From Candidatus Gastranaerophilales bacterium (GTDB lineage: Bacteria > Cyanobacteriota > Vampirovibrionia > Gastranaerophilales > Gastranaerophilaceae): a DNA stretch of 33,103 bases. The notes under the pieces are model-generated. The model saw nothing but the letters and a program-made list of their open reading frames with translations, ran no database searches and was not told the DNA's origin. The translations under genes and the position numbers were made by a program. Where the stretch lies: contig CALUVM010000018.1 of NCBI GenBank assembly GCA_944324255.1, forward strand, positions 1 to 33,103, given 5' to 3'. Within the stretch, counting starts at the first letter, position 1. Every line of letters begins with the position of its first letter. Of this stretch, positions 30,632-33,103 are shown one piece after another.

Positions 30632-31618
30632 ATGATTAATAAAACCGTTAAAATAATGGAATGTTCAAGAGTTTTTGCTTTGCCGATGACGATTTTGTCC
30701 TGGCTGGTAATTTTTGTTTTTTCGTATTTGGATTCGGGTAATATTTTATATGGTTTAATTTCTCTTGCAGGACTATGTCTTGCCCATCTTGGGGCAAATG
30801 TTCTGGATGATTATTTTGACTACAGAGCCTTAATAAAACAGGTGGGATTTAACAAATCGGAATATCTTAAAAACTCGCAGAAAACAAAGTGCAGATATCT
30901 CGTAGCCGGAGTGATTAAACCGGAAGAGCTGTTCTTGCTTGGAATAACTTACCTGTTTCTGGCTTTTGCTATCGGAGTTTTTTTATACACAAAATGCGGT
31001 ATCGGAGTAGTTTATTTTGCTCTGATAGGCGGTATTATTGCTGTTTTGTACCCGTTTCTTTCCAGAATCAGAATGTCTGAAATTCTTGTAGCGGCTGCTT
31101 ACGGCCCGGCTCTATTCGGCGGGGTTTTTTATGTTATGACCGGAACATACGAAACAGAAGTGTTTCTGCTTTCACTCCCTACAATGTTTATGACGGTTAT
31201 TTTACTATATGCCCATACTGTAATGGATTACAACTACGATAAACACGAGGGGAAAAAAACCCTTGCAAATACTTTTCCGACAATGGAAAAATCTCTTGTT
31301 GTACTAAAAATTTTGTATGCAGCAGCGTATCTTAGCTTAATTTTATTGTGCATATTTGATATTCTTGACTGGCAGGTCGTTATTGTATTTCTTACCCTGC
31401 CTATGGCAATGGATTTATATCAATCCTTAAAAGATTTTTCATCTAACCCCGAGTCCGTTCCTGCAAAAAAATGGTATCACTTCCCTATGGAACATCGAAA
31501 AGAGCTGGAAGAAAACGGAGATGCATGTTTTATGGTAAGAATCTATCAGGCAAGAAATTTGATGATTTATTTCTCTTTATTGTTTGTAATAAGCATAGTT
31601 CTTTCTATAGGTCTTTAG
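30632..31618 (+). CDS. UbiA-family prenyltransferase (MenA-like)
   Basis: A 328-residue polytopic membrane enzyme (about eight or nine segments) that joins an isoprenyl diphosphate to an acceptor. Both Asp-rich metal motifs are present: NVLDDYFD (Asn56, Asp59/60, Asp63) and DYNYDKHEGKKT (Asp199, Asp203, with the GKKT typical of MenA-like members). The acceptor cannot be told from sequence: dihydroxynaphthoate (menaquinone) is the closest guess, with other lipids or tails possible. No other quinone genes are nearby. A polar loop of about 45 residues precedes the last helix. It appears to be transcribed alone as a leaderless message. Confidence 0.82.
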   Translation: MINKTVKIMECSRVFALPMTILSWLVIFVFSYLDSGNILYGLISLAGLCLAHLGANVLDDYFDYRALIKQVGFNKSEYLKNSQKTKCRYLVAGVIKPEELFLLGITYLFLAFAIGVFLYTKCGIGVVYFALIGGIIAVLYPFLSRIRMSEILVAAAYGPALFGGVFYVMTGTYETEVFLLSLPTMFMTVILLYAHTVMDYNYDKHEGKKTLANTFPTMEKSLVVLKILYAAAYLSLILLCIFDILDWQVVIVFLTLPMAMDLYQSLKDFSSNPESVPAKKWYHFPMEHRKELEENGDACFMVRIYQARNLMIYFSLLFVISIVLSIGL

Positions 31619-31750
31619 CAGGTTATTATTGACTCATTAAAATTAATTTATTATCCGAATATTCAAGTAAAGAATATATAAAGGTCTTTAAAATGTGTGC
31701 TAAACTTAAATTATATTAAGGTAGCGGTTATTTATAGGAGAGGAAAAATT

Positions 31751-32869
31751 ATGATACCTATTTTAGATTCAAAAAGACAGTATGCAAAGATTGGAAACGA
31801 GATTGAAAAAGTTGTATGTGAAGTACTTCGTTCAGGTTCTTATATTTTAGGACCAAATGTTAAAGCATTGGAAGTTGAACTTGCTAAATACATCGGATGC
31901 AATTATACAGTATCTTTAAACTCGGGTACAGATGCTCTTCATCTTGCTCTGAGAGCACTTGATATAGGAGCAGGAGATGAAGTTATTACAACAGCTTTCA
32001 CATTTGTCGCTACAACTGAAGCTATAGGTATTGTAGGCGCTACTCCTGTATTTGCGGATATTAATCCTGATACATTTAATATTGATCCTTCTAAAATTGA
32101 AGAATTGATTACTCCGAAAACAAAAGCAATTTTACCGGTACATTTATACGGTCAGCCTTGTGATATGGATGCTATTATGGACATCGCAAAACGCCATAAC
32201 CTTTATGTAATCGAAGATTGCTGTCAGGCTATCGGTGCTGAATACAAAGGTAAAAAAGTAGGTACGTTCGGTGATATCGGGTGCTACAGCTTCTATCCGA
32301 CTAAAAACTTAGGCGGTATGGGTGACGGCGGTTTGATTACCGTTAACAGCGAAAACCTTAAAAACAGAATTATTGCCCTCAGAAACCACGGCGGAGCCGT
32401 AAGATATTATCATGATGAAATCGGGGTTAACTCACGTCTTGACGAAATTCAAGCAGCTATATTGAGAGTTAAATTAAATTATATTGATGAATGGAATAAA
32501 GCAAGAAGAGCACATGCAGCAACTTACAACGAATTGTTTGCAGGATGCTCTGATATTCAAACTCCGAAAGAACTGGCTGATACTTATTGTGTTTATCACC
32601 AGTACACAGTTAAGATTCCTAACAGAGATAATATTCACAAAATGTTACAGGAAGCAGGAATCGGAGCAATGCTTTACTATCCTGTTCCATTACATTTACA
32701 AAAAGTTCATGCACATCTCGGATTCCACAAAGGAATGCTTCCAAATACTGAAAAATGCACTGAACTGGTTATTTCACTTCCTATGTTCCCTGAACTTACT
32801 CTGGAAGAACAAAAGACAGTTGCATCAACTTTAATTGATTGCATAGAAAAATCAAAAGCACTTGCTTAA
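31751..32869 (+). CDS. DegT/DnrJ/EryC1-family sugar aminotransferase
   Basis: 372 residues from the ATG at 31751, chosen because AGGAGAGG lies just upstream and the family start ([11 protein letters not shown]) begins there; a frame extending to 31697 adds unrelated residues. It is a PLP enzyme that aminates nucleotide-linked keto sugars. Motifs: [14 protein letters not shown] (57-70), [14 protein letters not shown] (75-88), EDCCQAIGA (155-163) and the PLP lysine Lys185 in [15 protein letters not shown]. Typical products are amino sugars for cell-surface glycans, which fits the WecA/TagO-type gene elsewhere in the window. The exact sugar is unknown. A very strong terminator follows. Confidence 0.92.
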   Translation: MIPILDSKRQYAKIGNEIEKVVCEVLRSGSYILGPNVKALEVELAKYIGCNYTVSLNSGTDALHLALRALDIGAGDEVITTAFTFVATTEAIGIVGATPVFADINPDTFNIDPSKIEELITPKTKAILPVHLYGQPCDMDAIMDIAKRHNLYVIEDCCQAIGAEYKGKKVGTFGDIGCYSFYPTKNLGGMGDGGLITVNSENLKNRIIALRNHGGAVRYYHDEIGVNSRLDEIQAAILRVKLNYIDEWNKARRAHAATYNELFAGCSDIQTPKELADTYCVYHQYTVKIPNRDNIHKMLQEAGIGAMLYYPVPLHLQKVHAHLGFHKGMLPNTEKCTELVISLPMFPELTLEEQKTVASTLIDCIEKSKALA

Positions 32870-32884
32870 GATTATAATTTTATA

Positions 32885-32918
32885 AAAGCGGGGCGGCTTT
32901 CAGCCGCCCCGCTTTTTT
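32885..32918 (+). terminator. Strong terminator of the aminotransferase gene
   Basis: A 14-bp GC-rich stem (32885-32898 with 32902-32915), a 3-nt loop and a T-run. Confidence 0.95.
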
Positions 32919-32935
32919 GATGAAAGATTAATTTT

Positions 32936-33057
32936 ACAACACAATACCTATTGTGTTGTGGGGAAAAATATTTTCCCTTTTGATGAAGTACCGCAAAATA
33001 CTGTACTTAAGTTGAATTAAAAAGATGTTTTTCAGGAATTTTTCGTCAGAAAAATTC
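32936..33057. repeat. Run of four consecutive palindromes
   Basis: ACAACACAATA-CC-TATTGTGTTGT (32936-32959); GGGAAAA-ATA-TTTTCCC (32961-32977); AAGTAC/GTACTT (32986-33008); GAATTTTTC-GTCA-GAAAAATTC (33036-33057). A pyrimidine-rich TTTCTCTTTCTTTGC-like repeat follows to the window end. No gene is visible after 32869. Confidence 0.7.
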
Positions 33058-33103
33058 AGCAATGCGAGTTTCTCTTTCTTTGCGTGTATTTCTTTCTCTT
33101 TGC

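Overview
The window is AT-rich bacterial chromosome. It most resembles a gut Gastranaerophilales (Melainabacteria/Vampirovibrionia) genome, a non-photosynthetic relative of Cyanobacteria. This is inferred from gene content, not from a search: a PipY/YggS-SepF pair as in cyanobacteria, a prepilin-like protein with a GFTLSELLITLAVVGVVAA start, sialic-acid-type amino sugar genes (nanE-nanK), flagellar genes split over two loci, several REC/histidine-kinase proteins, and many lineage-specific proteins with no recognisable family.

Layout. 1-2100 is repeat-rich accessory DNA around one orphan HExxH protein; it holds an exact 77-bp direct repeat and two tRNA-Ser 3'-end-like fragments. 2102-3890 carries a membrane HExxH protein converging on an anchored protein of unknown function. 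3989-8261 runs on the + strand: nanE, ROK kinase, a small unknown gene, glyA, then a WecA/TagO-type transferase preceded by a palindromic repeat. 8323-9622 has an EF-hand protein and a histidine-phosphatase-fold protein that lacks key catalytic residues. 9617-13038 (- strand) is a NarL-type regulator and histidine kinase running directly into flgB-flgC-fliE. 13318-17412 (- strand) holds a REC-PAS-kinase, a second NarL-type regulator, a propeller-like protein and a small unknown. 17618-19307 (+) encodes a PC4-like ssDNA-binding protein, a prepilin-like protein and a Ser-rich exported protein behind a structured leader. 19399-22157 (+) encodes a sensorless kinase, a REC-degenerate GGDEF-REC protein and a GNAT. 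22466-22539 is tRNA-Arg(TCT), followed by a frameshifted HTH gene. 22933-24808 has small membrane proteins and a HEAT-like protein. 24994-28912 (+) is fliJ-fliK-flgD-flgE. 29182-30459 is pipY/yggS-sepF. 30632-32869 holds a UbiA-family prenyltransferase and a DegT-family aminotransferase, followed by a strong terminator and a run of palindromes.

How it fits together. The two flagellar clusters supply proximal rod (FlgB, FlgC), MS-ring/rod adaptor (FliE), export chaperone (FliJ), hook length control (FliK), hook cap (FlgD) and hook (FlgE). The regulator-kinase pair fused to flgB-flgC-fliE is the best candidate for a dedicated, little-described flagellar two-component switch, and a perfect 7-2-7 inverted repeat lies upstream of it. 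Other points worth a second look are promoters whose -10 box sits 6-7 nt from the ATG (predicted leaderless mRNAs), a likely ATT start codon, degenerate enzyme domains (phosphatase, GGDEF), and a short N-terminal motif shared by otherwise unrelated proteins.
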